This document shows positions 12,687 through 20,647 of a stretch of DNA of 24,568 nt, piece after piece. Both the position numbers and the translations under genes were made by a program. The notes under the pieces were generated by a model. It did no database searches and was not told the origin of the DNA. It was given only the letters and a program-made list of their open reading frames with translations. The DNA comes from a virus. The DNA lies in the IMG/VR virus record IMGVR_UViG_3300007819_000002, positions 1 to 24,568 of that record; one strand, written 5' to 3'. Positions within the stretch are counted from its first letter, which is position 1; the number at the start of each line of letters is the position of its first letter.

Positions 12687-12938
12687 ATGTCAACTAGACA
12701 TCAGTGTAAAAATTGTTCTCACATGTGGCCGGTACAGAAAGGAGATCAACTCCCGACTTGCCGACTCAACAGTCCGACGCTAGCCGCGCAACCTATACCA
12801 ACCCCCGTTAACAAGGGAGTTCTCTCACAGGGTCCTCCCGAGATGCAGATTAGCTGGTTGCAACTCGGTGCGTGGCCTCCGGTTCGACCAGAGGCCGGTT
12901 GCAGTAAATGGGAAGAGGATATAAAGCTCGACTCTTAG
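12687..12938 (+). CDS. Cys-containing phage protein (83 aa)
   Basis: The ATG at 12687 has GGAGGGAATC upstream; the longer frame (starting TTG) runs over the terminator and is rejected. CKNCSHMWP (residues 7-10, C-x2-C) and a later Cys (TCRLNSP) suggest a zinc ribbon; the C-terminus includes GCSKWEEDIKL. The central Pro-rich stretch is probably disordered. It resembles other small phage Cys proteins, but no function is established. Confidence 0.68.
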   Translation: MSTRHQCKNCSHMWPVQKGDQLPTCRLNSPTLAAQPIPTPVNKGVLSQGPPEMQISWLQLGAWPPVRPEAGCSKWEEDIKLDS

Positions 12939-13081
12939 GGAATTCAGAGCTATGCTTTCGATTGCCGGTTTGCCGAGCACCGGGCAAAACTCGGTGGTAC
13001 AGTCGGCCGCGCTTCTCTCGGTGTTCGTTACCTCGCTCGCGGGAGGAGTCGCGGCCGGCTGCGACCCACACGGAGAAGCTC

Positions 13082-13207
13082 ATGACCTTAAAGAACAGAA
13101 TTCTCGTAATCTTTGGTATCGTGCTGTACTCGGCGTGGGCCATCTACGCAATGCGATATCAGAAGTGCGACGAATGCGTTCCGGCTGCCATAGAGGCCGC
13201 GCGGTGA
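13082..13207 (+). CDS. Small membrane protein with a CxxC motif (41 aa)
   Basis: GGAGAAGCTC precedes the ATG at 13082. Residues 6-24 (RILVIFGIVLYSAWAIYAM) form one membrane segment, followed by RYQKCDECVPAA (C-x2-C) and a short tail. The gene overlaps the next start by 4 bp (GTGA). A competing frame from 12952 reads through the same region but gives polar sequence here. The two tiny genes that follow may be part of the same group. Confidence 0.62.
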   Translation: MTLKNRILVIFGIVLYSAWAIYAMRYQKCDECVPAAIEAAR

Positions 13208-13293
13208 ATGACACGGCAACTGTAGTGTTCCTGCTGATATTCTTCTGTGCCAGTACGTTGCTGCTTAAAGCCTGCGGGGTAGTCTCACAATGA
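13204..13293 (+). CDS. Micro-membrane protein (29 aa), GTG start
   Basis: GTG at 13204 overlaps the upstream TGA by four bases. GAGG precedes it. The peptide VNDTATVVFLLIFFCASTLL is a single membrane segment ending with KACGVVSQ. Its own stop overlaps the next ATG. It is one of three coupled membrane peptides; lysis or membrane modification is a guess only. Confidence 0.5.
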   Translation: MNDTATVVFLLIFFCASTLLLKACGVVSQ

Positions 13294-13406
13294 CCTATGC
13301 CTTTCAAACCGACCATCACGAAGCGATAATCGTCATCAGCATCGCCGTTGCAGTCCTTGTGATTCCCGCGTTGCTGGGATTCATGCTCTGGATGTTTCGC
13401 AACTAG
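13290..13406 (+). CDS. Micro-membrane protein (38 aa)
   Basis: The ATG at 13290 is in an ATGA overlap. A polar N-terminus with histidines (MTYAFQTDHHEA) precedes one membrane segment IIVISIAVAVLVIPALLGFM and a short tail (LWMFRN). The pattern fits the third peptide of a membrane micro-protein trio. No family recognised. Confidence 0.55.
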   Translation: MTYAFQTDHHEAIIVISIAVAVLVIPALLGFMLWMFRN

Positions 13407-13444
13407 TACAGGTCGCTTTATCCTTAACTCAGGAGCATAGCTTG

Positions 13445-13585
13445 ATGCTACGCACAACCACAGTAAGCGAAGCATATGCTCCTCAAACGGACGTGAAGCA
13501 GTTCGATAACCACGTAGAGCCGAAGCATTCCGCACAAACCGTGGAAGCGAATCAGTCCGCTAACAGCGCAGGAGAAAACGAGTGA
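13445..13585 (+). CDS. Hypothetical polar protein (46 aa)
   Basis: The ATG at 13445 follows CAGGAGCATAGCTTG. The product MLRTTTVSEAYAPQTDVKQF and the remaining QTVEANQSANSAGENE are hydrophilic with no obvious fold. The stop overlaps the following GTG start by 4 bp (GTGA), which supports it as a genuine cistron. Function unknown. Confidence 0.55.
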   Translation: MLRTTTVSEAYAPQTDVKQFDNHVEPKHSAQTVEANQSANSAGENE

Positions 13586-13782
13586 AGACAGTTCAGTCCA
13601 AGCGCTCTATGCGGCGCGTTACAGATCCCGACGTGATTGCCGTCATTGAACGTCAGGAACTAGGGTGTCCCATGGGTGGAAAAGATGCTACCGGATATTG
13701 GGTGTACTCTGATCTGGCCACAGATAGAAGTGCAGAATTTGAGGCTAACCTGGCCGCGCAGTTATCAGCCAATAAGGGCTGA
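13582..13782 (+). CDS. Hypothetical protein (66 aa), GTG start
   Basis: GTG at 13582 lies in a GTGA overlap and has a strong CAGGAGAAAACGA site. The product begins KTVQSKRSMRRVTDPDVIAV and continues ERQELGCPMGGKDATGYWVY, then an acidic/Ala tail. A DPDVIAVIERQE helix and GYWVY strand suggest a compact alpha/beta fold. It lies 38 bp before the large terminase. No family recognised. Confidence 0.62.
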   Translation: MKTVQSKRSMRRVTDPDVIAVIERQELGCPMGGKDATGYWVYSDLATDRSAEFEANLAAQLSANKG

Positions 13783-13820
13783 CCGTCTCGGTAGTTTTCG
13801 GGGCATGCTATGCTTCCCGC

Positions 13821-15317
13821 ATGTCAGATCCCGCTGCCGACATAGGAAGTATCCGAGACCGCACGGTACTCGCAGCTAAACTCTCTGAATTTTCCACGCA
13901 AGACCTTCTGCTTCTCCGCTGGCAGTTAGCCTGGAAGGCCCAAGCCAGGATTAAGCAACTCCCTCCCGAAGGGGAATGGAGAATTTGGGGTATCCGTTCC
14001 GGTCGCGGATTCGGCAAGACGCTAGCAGCCTCGCAATGGATGGGGCAAGAGGCTGCGCGCGATCCTAATTCCTACAATTTCGTGGTCGCGCCGAAGTACG
14101 ATGATGTTAGGTATACTTGTTTCGAAGGCCCTACGGGTCTTTTTTCTGTGATTCCACAGAACTTGATCGAGGATTACAACTTAACATTGCCATCGATCAC
14201 CCTGACAAATGGAGCTTTTATCCGTGGATTTGGTGCAGATGCCCCAGAACGGCTGCGTGGACCTCAATGTCATCGAGTTTGGTGTGAGGAAATAGCCTCT
14301 TGGCGCTATCCGAAGGAGACTTGGGACAACTTGATGTTCGGTTTGCGCCTCGGCAAGAAGCCTCGAGTGATGTGGACTGGTACGCCTAAGCCAAAACCCT
14401 TCATACGTGTTCTTCAGAACATGCCGAAGTCGATCGTAGTGACCGGCTCTACCTACGAAAACTCAGAAAACCTGGATGATGCCTACTACGAGAACATTGC
14501 CAAGTATGAGGGGACCGCGATAGGGCGTCAAGAGATCTATGGAGACATCCTAGACCCTGAGGATGCAGGATTTGTCAAGCGCCGAGACTGGAGAATCTGG
14601 CCTTCGAAGAAGAAATTACCGAAATTCAGGTTCATAGTGATGTCTCTTGACACTGCTTTCACTGAAAACACCTTCAATAAGCGTGAGCAGACTGGAGATC
14701 CCACTGCCTGCACTGTCTGGGGGCTCTTCGAATACGACCACCTAGAGAATATCATGCTTCTTGATGCCTGGGAAGAGCATTTGGGCTTTCCAGCATTGAT
14801 CAAACGTGTGAAATCCGAGATGACTTTCACCTATGGAGACGCAGATGAGCCTCTTTTGAGGCCTTTGGTATCAGATAAGTCTCTGGCCCCTCGGCATCAA
14901 GGAAGAACCCCTGATGTTATTCTGATTGAGAATAAGGGGAGTGGCATTTCCTTACGGCAGCAGCTTGCCGTGGAAAATATATTCACGGAGCCGTATAATC
15001 CCGGCGACTTAGACAAACTGTCGAGATTACATGCGTGCTCCCCGCTCTTCCCTGCCCGGCGCATATGGGCCGTGGAATCCGACCGGAATCCCGGCGAGCC
15101 TCGGTCGTGGGGCGAGCCAGTTATCTCGCAAGTATGTACGTACGTAGGCGAAGGCTCTCTCGAACACGACGACTTGCTCGACACGAGCACGCAGGCCCTT
15201 CTCTATCTGATGCACAAATACAGAATCAAATTTACTTCGCGTCCCGATCCGGGAGCGGAGACTGCCAAAGCCCTCGAAGCACTCAAGCGTAAGGAAAGGA
15301 AGAGTCCCTATGGCTGA
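13821..15317 (+). CDS. terL: Terminase large subunit (ATPase/nuclease)
   Basis: A 498-residue DNA-packaging motor. The N-terminal ATPase has a Walker A-like GIRSGRGFGKT (residues 57-67, Lys66), a Walker B VWCEE (153-157) with Glu as catalytic residue, and the coupling motif WTGTPK (185-190). The C-terminal RNase H-like nuclease has acidic residues in VMSLDTAF (Asp277), IENKGSG (Glu369) and HDDLLD (Asp449/450). All motifs are in the usual order and the length is normal for TerL. There is no ribosome site before the ATG, but a TATGCT box lies six bases upstream. It overlaps the portal gene by 8 bp. Confidence 0.95.
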   Translation: MSDPAADIGSIRDRTVLAAKLSEFSTQDLLLLRWQLAWKAQARIKQLPPEGEWRIWGIRSGRGFGKTLAASQWMGQEAARDPNSYNFVVAPKYDDVRYTCFEGPTGLFSVIPQNLIEDYNLTLPSITLTNGAFIRGFGADAPERLRGPQCHRVWCEEIASWRYPKETWDNLMFGLRLGKKPRVMWTGTPKPKPFIRVLQNMPKSIVVTGSTYENSENLDDAYYENIAKYEGTAIGRQEIYGDILDPEDAGFVKRRDWRIWPSKKKLPKFRFIVMSLDTAFTENTFNKREQTGDPTACTVWGLFEYDHLENIMLLDAWEEHLGFPALIKRVKSEMTFTYGDADEPLLRPLVSDKSLAPRHQGRTPDVILIENKGSGISLRQQLAVENIFTEPYNPGDLDKLSRLHACSPLFPARRIWAVESDRNPGEPRSWGEPVISQVCTYVGEGSLEHDDLLDTSTQALLYLMHKYRIKFTSRPDPGAETAKALEALKRKERKSPYG

Positions 15318-17886
15318 AGAAAACGATGGGGAGGACGAGGGCGAAGTCGCAACTCTTCCGGACGAGGAATCCTCTGTAGAAGACACTGACGATGGGGGTG
15401 CCATTGTAAAGATGGGTGGTGAGGATGAGGAACCGGCCGATGAAGATGATTTCTACTCCAATCTTGCAGAGAAGATGGAGGAGACTGATCTCAATCGAAT
15501 CTGTACTGAGCTGATTGACCTGATCGAGTATGATCGCAAGGCTCGTGAAGATCGAGACAAGATCCAGGCGAAGGCAACCGAACGCACTGGACTGACTGAC
15601 CAAAATGGCAAGGCTGCCTTTGTAGGTGCATCAGAAGCCACGCATCCGATGCTGGCCAAGGCCTACGTCGACTACCAATCTCGAACCATTCATGAGATTA
15701 TGCCGGCGAATGGTCCTGTCAAGGATTTCATTCCCGGCGAACCGACTCAGGAGCGGGTAGAGAAGGCAAGACGCAAAGTCGCCTTCATGAATTGGCAGTT
15801 CAAGATCCAGATGCCCGAGTTCCGTCCTGAGCTAGAACAGCTTCTAGGTGCACAGATCGTCGGCGGCTCTCAGTATTTGAGGCTTGTGTATGATTCTCGA
15901 AAACGCCGTCCTGTTCCTATCTTCGTCGCGACAGATGATGTGTATCTACCTTACGCCGCATCAAGTCTATACACTGCAGAAAGGGATACCTATTGCGAGC
16001 ACATCACCGAGTTCGAGTTCAACTCAAGAATCCGCAGCGGGCTCTATCGAAAGATCGATGCTGTCTCGAGCGTTTCCTCCCCTGAGCAATCCCGGTCTGA
16101 AAAGAAGTCTGACGAAGTTGAGGGAAAATCACCGAATGCCTACAACGAGGATGGTCTACGAGACATCTATAACGTCGAGACGTATGCCGACATTGAAGAA
16201 CTGGCCGCAGGTGAAGCGCCGCAAGTTGCCGGGCGCACTAAGCAGGACTCGTCGCTGAATGTAGATGAGACTGAAACGGAGCCGAGGCCCTACCTGATCA
16301 CGATTGATAAGCACTCGAACAAGATTCTTGCAATCGTCCGCAATTGGGACAAGGACGATGAAACTTTCCAGCCGCTATCGTGGATGATTGAATGGCCTCT
16401 CATTCCATGGCGCGGTGCGCAGTCAGTTGGTCTTGGTCAATTGATTGGATCTCTGGCCGGTGCTTCGACCGGGGCTCTGCGCGCTCTGCTCGATTCGGCG
16501 CTAGTGAACAACCTTGCCACGCTGGTTAAAGTGAAGGGAGCAAATACCTCCGGACAAACTCTGGACCTCGAGTACGGCAAGATCACTGAGATTGAGGGAG
16601 GAATTGCCGGGGACTCGGATATTCGCAAGTTGCTGATGGCGGTGCCGTGGAATCCGCCGTCAATGGCTCTCTTCCAACTCCTAGGGATGATGACGGAGTA
16701 TGGTGAGGAGGTTATAAAGACTGCGTTCCAGTCCTTGGCTGAGACCGCTAATCCCAATATGCCAGTAGGCACCACGCTGGCACTCATCGAACAGGGAATG
16801 AAGGTTCTATCCGCGATTCACTTGCGGCTCCACAATGCAATGGATCGGGTAATCCAAGTTCTCCATCGCATCAATCGGATGTACCTGACGGATGAACAGA
16901 TCATGGATTCGACCGGAGAGCAGATGGCTTTCCGATCTGACTTCGAAGGTCCTCTCGATGTAGTTCCCGTTTCTGATCCCGAGGTCTTCTCGGATATCCA
17001 ACGCTTTGCACAGATGCAGGTTGTTGCGCAGCGTGCACAGCTTAACCCTGATCTCTACGACCGGCGTAAAGTCGAATGCCTTATTCTGCAACGGACCAAG
17101 ATTCCGGATGCCGAAGATCTCTTGATGCCGATTCCGAACATCGATGAGACCAACTTCGTTAATGAGAATGTGGCTTTGGCTCTCGGACAACCTGCAAGGG
17201 CTTATCCTGATCAAGAGGCAGAGGCTCATATTCAGGGTCATCTTGATTTCTATCAGTGTCCAATTCTAGGGCAGAATCCTCTGATAGCTCCTAAGCTGAC
17301 GGGGCCGATGATGCAGCATCTTGCAGAGCATTTGGTCTACTGGTACTTGAATGCGATGATGAAGACTACCAATTCTGCAGTCCAGGTGGATAACCCCGGA
17401 GGGGACATTACGCATGCGCTGAAACACAAAGATCCAGAGACTGGTCAGGAGCTGGATAAGACTCTTGCGGCGGCTAGTCCGAAGGTATGTGCGGGAGCCG
17501 TGGAGACTTTTGCGAAGCTACCTCCGATTATACAGCAAGCTCAGCAGGCTCTTGCGCAGTATGCACAGCAGGCTGCTCAGGCTGCGAGTGCCGATCCGAG
17601 CGTTCAAACTGCCAAGATCGTTACAGGTGCGAAATCGGCCGATGTTCAGGTTCAGACTGCGGCTAAGACTGCCTCTGATGCAGCCGATCAGCGGAATGAG
17701 CTGGCTATCGCTGAGCAAGAACAGGAGGGTGATGATGCTCGTACCGCAGCCGAGCTACAGGTCAAGACGCAGGTTAATGCGGACGACAATGCCACAGCGC
17801 TCGAGATTGCGGCTGGGAAGATTGCCACTGGGCATAGCACGAATGTCTCGACTGGAACATCGATTGAGAAGCATGGAGGGACTTAG
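15310..17886 (+). CDS. Portal protein
   Basis: An 858-residue protein of the long portal family. The N-terminal 50 residues are very acidic. A conserved core includes FVGASEATHPMLAKAYV, SRTIHEIMPANGPVK (residues 111-138) and QLLGAQIVGGSQYLRLV. The C-terminal third is a Gln/Ala-rich helix (AQQALAQYAQQAAQAA and a following stretch), like the alpha-helical barrel of P22-type portals. The portal is the dodecameric head vertex through which DNA is packaged and ejected. It is long compared with P22 gp1 (about 725 aa). It follows TerL with 8-bp overlap. The exact subfamily is not settled. Confidence 0.9.
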   Translation: MAEENDGEDEGEVATLPDEESSVEDTDDGGAIVKMGGEDEEPADEDDFYSNLAEKMEETDLNRICTELIDLIEYDRKAREDRDKIQAKATERTGLTDQNGKAAFVGASEATHPMLAKAYVDYQSRTIHEIMPANGPVKDFIPGEPTQERVEKARRKVAFMNWQFKIQMPEFRPELEQLLGAQIVGGSQYLRLVYDSRKRRPVPIFVATDDVYLPYAASSLYTAERDTYCEHITEFEFNSRIRSGLYRKIDAVSSVSSPEQSRSEKKSDEVEGKSPNAYNEDGLRDIYNVETYADIEELAAGEAPQVAGRTKQDSSLNVDETETEPRPYLITIDKHSNKILAIVRNWDKDDETFQPLSWMIEWPLIPWRGAQSVGLGQLIGSLAGASTGALRALLDSALVNNLATLVKVKGANTSGQTLDLEYGKITEIEGGIAGDSDIRKLLMAVPWNPPSMALFQLLGMMTEYGEEVIKTAFQSLAETANPNMPVGTTLALIEQGMKVLSAIHLRLHNAMDRVIQVLHRINRMYLTDEQIMDSTGEQMAFRSDFEGPLDVVPVSDPEVFSDIQRFAQMQVVAQRAQLNPDLYDRRKVECLILQRTKIPDAEDLLMPIPNIDETNFVNENVALALGQPARAYPDQEAEAHIQGHLDFYQCPILGQNPLIAPKLTGPMMQHLAEHLVYWYLNAMMKTTNSAVQVDNPGGDITHALKHKDPETGQELDKTLAAASPKVCAGAVETFAKLPPIIQQAQQALAQYAQQAAQAASADPSVQTAKIVTGAKSADVQVQTAAKTASDAADQRNELAIAEQEQEGDDARTAAELQVKTQVNADDNATALEIAAGKIATGHSTNVSTGTSIEKHGGT

Positions 17887-17888
17887 GT

Positions 17889-18128
17889 ATGAGTTCTGTA
17901 AATCCAACCGGCGATGAGCGCACGGCCAATAATACCATGCGCCAGGAGTATCGGATTCTCTCTGAAGAGGAGAAGGCTCAGATGAGGGATATCAAAGATC
18001 TCGGATCGCAATTTTTCAGTCAGCTCATCTCGATTGAGCGTGTACGAGGGAGATCTTCTGATTTGGACATTGCCAAGCAGAAGATTCAGGAGGCAGTTTT
18101 CTGGGTTGTTCACGAAGTCACCAAGTAG
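17889..18128 (+). CDS. Probable Acb2/Tad1-type cyclic-nucleotide sponge (anti-CBASS / anti-Thoeris)
   Basis: A 79-residue helical protein. Key elements are YRILSEEEKAQMRDIKDLG (residues 21-39) and the C-terminal DLDIAKQKIQEAVFWVVHEV, which match the widespread phage Acb2/Tad1 family pattern (Y-R-x-L-S-x-E-E then S-x-A-K-x-K-I-x-E-A-V-x-W-x-V-x-x-x-T). Members form hexamers that bind cyclic di- or trinucleotides used by CBASS and related signals used by Thoeris, keeping defence effectors inactive. It lies two bases after the portal stop, within the late structural cluster. The identity comes from the motif only; ligand specificity is unknown. Confidence 0.62.
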   Translation: MSSVNPTGDERTANNTMRQEYRILSEEEKAQMRDIKDLGSQFFSQLISIERVRGRSSDLDIAKQKIQEAVFWVVHEVTK

Positions 18129-18137
18129 GAGTACGAG

Positions 18138-18359
18138 ATGTCGGACGAAAAGATCGGGCAGCACCATCGGATGGCGATGGGAGAGGATATCGGTCAGGGC
18201 GGCAAAAGCTCTCACCATGAAGGGCATTCTGTCGGAATGTCACATGGGGGCCATGTACATATGCACAAACACCACCCGAAAGGACATCACGGCGGTCACA
18301 AGACCGTGGATAGCCATTTTCCGTCGGGGCATCGCGGAGGTCACAAAACCGGCGCATAA
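18138..18359 (+). CDS. Histidine/glycine-rich protein (73 aa)
   Basis: Seventeen of 73 residues are histidine, with many in GGH, HHG or HMHKHH contexts (for example SHGGHVHMHKHHPKGHHGGH), plus two GGHKT repeats. There is no Cys, signal peptide or membrane segment. Such sequences bind Zn, Cu, Ni or Fe and occur in metallochaperones and silica- or heme-related proteins, but no match to a known family is evident. GGAG precedes the ATG. Placed between the sponge candidate and the co-chaperonin, it is probably a structural-operon product of unknown role. Confidence 0.75.
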   Translation: MSDEKIGQHHRMAMGEDIGQGGKSSHHEGHSVGMSHGGHVHMHKHHPKGHHGGHKTVDSHFPSGHRGGHKTGA

Positions 18360-18395
18360 CTGGCCACTTTTACAAGGAGGGGGCTCCAGCGTATT

Positions 18396-18656
18396 ATGGG
18401 CGTCGTTGAGAAGTACTTGGCCGAGCTAGAGGAGCTGAAATCGAAGACCGCAATCGACTCATTAGCCAATCCGGCGTCGAAAGATGCGTATGGCTTAGGA
18501 GTCGCAGTAGGAATTCAGCAAGGGTTGACTCTTGCAAGATCTACGCTCGAGAAAGTACTGAAAGGAGATGAAGAGGATGAACCGATCCGTCGAGAGGGAG
18601 AAGAGCCCCTTATCAGGCCCAAGTGGGATCGTACCCGTACGTCCAAGCGTGTCTGA
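18396..18656 (+). CDS. Conserved helical phage protein (86 aa)
   Basis: Begins MGVVEKYLAELEELKSKTAI, a helix, then DAYGLGVAVGIQQGLTLA and a second helix (ARSTLEKVLKG). An acidic then basic tail (GDEEDEPIRREGEEPL...RTRTSKRV) follows. Small proteins of this type (helix, YGLGV-G-QGL, helix) sit in many phage head clusters, role unknown. AAGGAGGGGG is about 14 bases upstream of the ATG, longer than usual. Its 3' end overlaps the co-chaperonin reading frame. Confidence 0.65.
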   Translation: MGVVEKYLAELEELKSKTAIDSLANPASKDAYGLGVAVGIQQGLTLARSTLEKVLKGDEEDEPIRREGEEPLIRPKWDRTRTSKRV

Positions 18657-19050
18657 TACGATGGAGAGAGCTTTTCCAGTCTGCGATTGCCAACATAAAG
18701 CCTTCGGCAATAGCGTGATCGTACAGATCCGTACTCCTCGCTCCAAGAGCGATGGAGGAATTGCTCTGCCGCAGGAATCTCGAGAAACCGAGAAGTGGAA
18801 TACGCAGGTGGGGAAGGTCATTTCCATAGGACCTCTCTCTTTCAAGGATCGAGATACTCTCAAGCCATGGCCTGAAGGGCCTTGGTTCAAAGAAGGGGAT
18901 TTCGTCCGAGTGCCGAAATACGGTGGTGATCGCTGGGAAGTTCCAGTGCCTGGACACCCAGACGGCTCTGCTCTCTTCGTGCTCTGTCCAGAGCTAGACG
19001 TGAGAGCCGAGATCACCGGCGATCCCCTCAAAGTCATTGCGTATCTGTAG
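18577..19050 (+). CDS. GroES-like co-chaperonin
   Basis: The product has the GroES fold order: KAFGNSVIVQI (first strands), TPRSKSDGGIALPQE (the GroEL-contacting mobile loop), TQVGKVISIGPLS, WFKEGDFVRVPKYGGD (the GDxV barrel motif) and ALFVLCPELDVRAEI. Phage co-chaperonins such as T4 gp31 replace GroES and enlarge the GroEL cavity for capsid-protein folding. No GroEL is visible. The start at 18577 has AAAGGAGATGAAGAGG upstream but overlaps the previous gene by 80 bp; an ATG at 18661 without a good ribosome site would give a 129-aa form. Insertions relative to bacterial GroES resemble other phage types. Confidence 0.78.
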   Translation: MNRSVEREKSPLSGPSGIVPVRPSVSDTMERAFPVCDCQHKAFGNSVIVQIRTPRSKSDGGIALPQESRETEKWNTQVGKVISIGPLSFKDRDTLKPWPEGPWFKEGDFVRVPKYGGDRWEVPVPGHPDGSALFVLCPELDVRAEITGDPLKVIAYL

Positions 19051-19067
19051 TTCTTAGGAGAAAGAAC

Positions 19068-20069
19068 GTGGCAGAAGAAAAGAAAGGCAAAGAGGAGCCG
19101 GAAGACGAAGAAATCGTCATGGTAGGCCCAGGTGCCGAAGATGAACAAGCTGAAGAGACATCCGAGGAGGAAGTCGAAGCAACCGGCGAAGGTGAAGAAG
19201 GAGAGGAACGAACTGGTCATGCCGAAGAAGAGGGAGAAGTTACTCCAGAGCGCAAGGCCATACGAGAGCGTCGCCGTGCGGAACGCAAAGAACGTCGCCG
19301 CAAGTATCACCAGGAGCAGACCGAACTCAACTTCCTGAGAGATCGCAACGAATCTCTCGAACGACGATTCTCGGAAGTAGAGGCCCGCACTGGCCAAAGC
19401 GAAGTGATCGCGATTGATACGCGGATCGCTGAAGTCCAGAGACAGCTTTCTACAGCTAAGACCATCTTTGCTCAGGCTATTGAGAAAGGAGCTGGTGCCG
19501 ATGCCGCTGAGGCTGCCGCGATCAAAGATCAGCTGCAGGACAGTCTACGTTCGCTCGAGGTAGCCAAGGCCGGCGTGATGCAGAACGTCGAGGCTGCTAG
19601 ACAGGGTGGAGGGAGGCAGCCGGGTCCGAATCCGCGCGTAGTAGCCCGCGCCAAACAATGGATCGAAGAGAACGATGATTGGTTCGATCCGACTTTGAGG
19701 GATGAGGATTCCCATCTGGCAAAAGCCATTGAGGATCGCCTCTACAACGAGGGGAGGCTCGATCCTACCACCGATGCCTATTGGGATGAATACAACCGAC
19801 GCCTTGCCAAGCGTCTTCCCCATTTGGGTCTTGATGAGGATGATAAGGGAGGAAAGCCTTCCAAGAAAGGCAATGGTGCGGGCAGCGGCGGTCCTAAGTT
19901 CGCCACTGGAGGCCGGGAGCGTCGTCTCGGCAAGAATGAAGTTTACGTGTCTCCCGAGCGCAAAGAGGCCATGATAAAGGCCGGGGTTTGGGATGACGAA
20001 GAACTACGTGCCAAGTATCTGAAGTCGTACCAACGCTACGACAAAGAGAACAGCGCGAGTCGGCATTAG
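19068..20069 (+). CDS. Scaffolding protein
   Basis: A 333-residue, highly charged protein with GTG start and AGGAG site. Residues 1-55 are extremely acidic (EEPEDEEIVMVGPGAEDE, EGEEGEERTG). Long coiled-coil helices at 60-115 (ERRRAERKERRRKYHQE, FLRDRNESLERRF) and 120-185 follow. A WIEENDDWFDPTLRDEDS segment and a Gly/Lys-rich tail end with RYDKENSASRH. Position between portal and capsid and the acid-coil architecture are those of phage scaffolding proteins, which assemble the procapsid and are later removed. No protease is seen in this window. Confidence 0.8.
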   Translation: MAEEKKGKEEPEDEEIVMVGPGAEDEQAEETSEEEVEATGEGEEGEERTGHAEEEGEVTPERKAIRERRRAERKERRRKYHQEQTELNFLRDRNESLERRFSEVEARTGQSEVIAIDTRIAEVQRQLSTAKTIFAQAIEKGAGADAAEAAAIKDQLQDSLRSLEVAKAGVMQNVEAARQGGGRQPGPNPRVVARAKQWIEENDDWFDPTLRDEDSHLAKAIEDRLYNEGRLDPTTDAYWDEYNRRLAKRLPHLGLDEDDKGGKPSKKGNGAGSGGPKFATGGRERRLGKNEVYVSPERKEAMIKAGVWDDEELRAKYLKSYQRYDKENSASRH

Positions 20070-20092
20070 CATTCGTAGGAGTGCGGGTTAAC

Positions 20093-20647
20093 ATGGCTAA
20101 AGTCAATCGAGATGCCAGGATCAAGAGGGAAGGCGACAGCCGGGCTGATCGCGCGAGTTCTGATCGCGCAGTGACGCAGAACCGGGAGCTGAGTGACTCA
20201 GAGCGCATCGATATGTTTCGTAAGCGTTTCTTCCAGTCCTCTTTGCCCGATCTTCCAAAGATACCGGGCTTTCACACTTGTTGGTTGACTACGGCAAATC
20301 CGCGTGATCCTATCCACGGACGCCTACGGCTCGGCTATTCCTTGATCAAATCGTCGGACATCCCCGGTTGGGAATACGTGAGTATGAAGACCGGAGAGTA
20401 TGCGGGCGTGATCGGAGTGAACGAGATGCTCGCTGCGAAGATCTCTCTACCCCTCTGGGAAGCTTACATGCGTGAAGTTCACCATGACCAGCCTCTCGAG
20501 GAAGAGCGTCGGATCTTCGATGAGATCGAGATCAAAGCCGAGGATGCCAGAAGGGTGAGAGCGAAGTTGGTAATGGAAGGTGGCATGGAGGGCCTTGGAC
20601 AGGCCCCTGATGCCCCGCCGTTTGCTGATGCTTACGACGAGGACTAA
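20093..20647 (+). CDS. Conserved phage head-module protein
   Basis: The ATG at 20093 is preferred over an upstream GTG (20081) that lies on top of its ribosome site (AGGAGTGCGGG). The basic N-terminus (AKVNRDARIKREGDSRADRA) precedes a conserved core, PGFHTCWLTTANPRDPIHGR, LGYSLIKSSDIPGWEYVSM, VIGVNEMLAAKISLPLWEAY. The family is repeatedly found between scaffold and capsid in tailed phages, function unknown. The C-terminal EDARRVRAKLVME is a charged helix and the tail is acidic. It is likely a virion or assembly protein. Confidence 0.72.
   Translation: MAKVNRDARIKREGDSRADRASSDRAVTQNRELSDSERIDMFRKRFFQSSLPDLPKIPGFHTCWLTTANPRDPIHGRLRLGYSLIKSSDIPGWEYVSMKTGEYAGVIGVNEMLAAKISLPLWEAYMREVHHDQPLEEERRIFDEIEIKAEDARRVRAKLVMEGGMEGLGQAPDAPPFADAYDED

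Noticed and set aside
18495-19397. Minus-strand 300-codon open frame
   Set aside because: It is complementary to the co-chaperonin and scaffold genes, which show family motifs; the opposite frame is Phe/Ser-rich shadow sequence.
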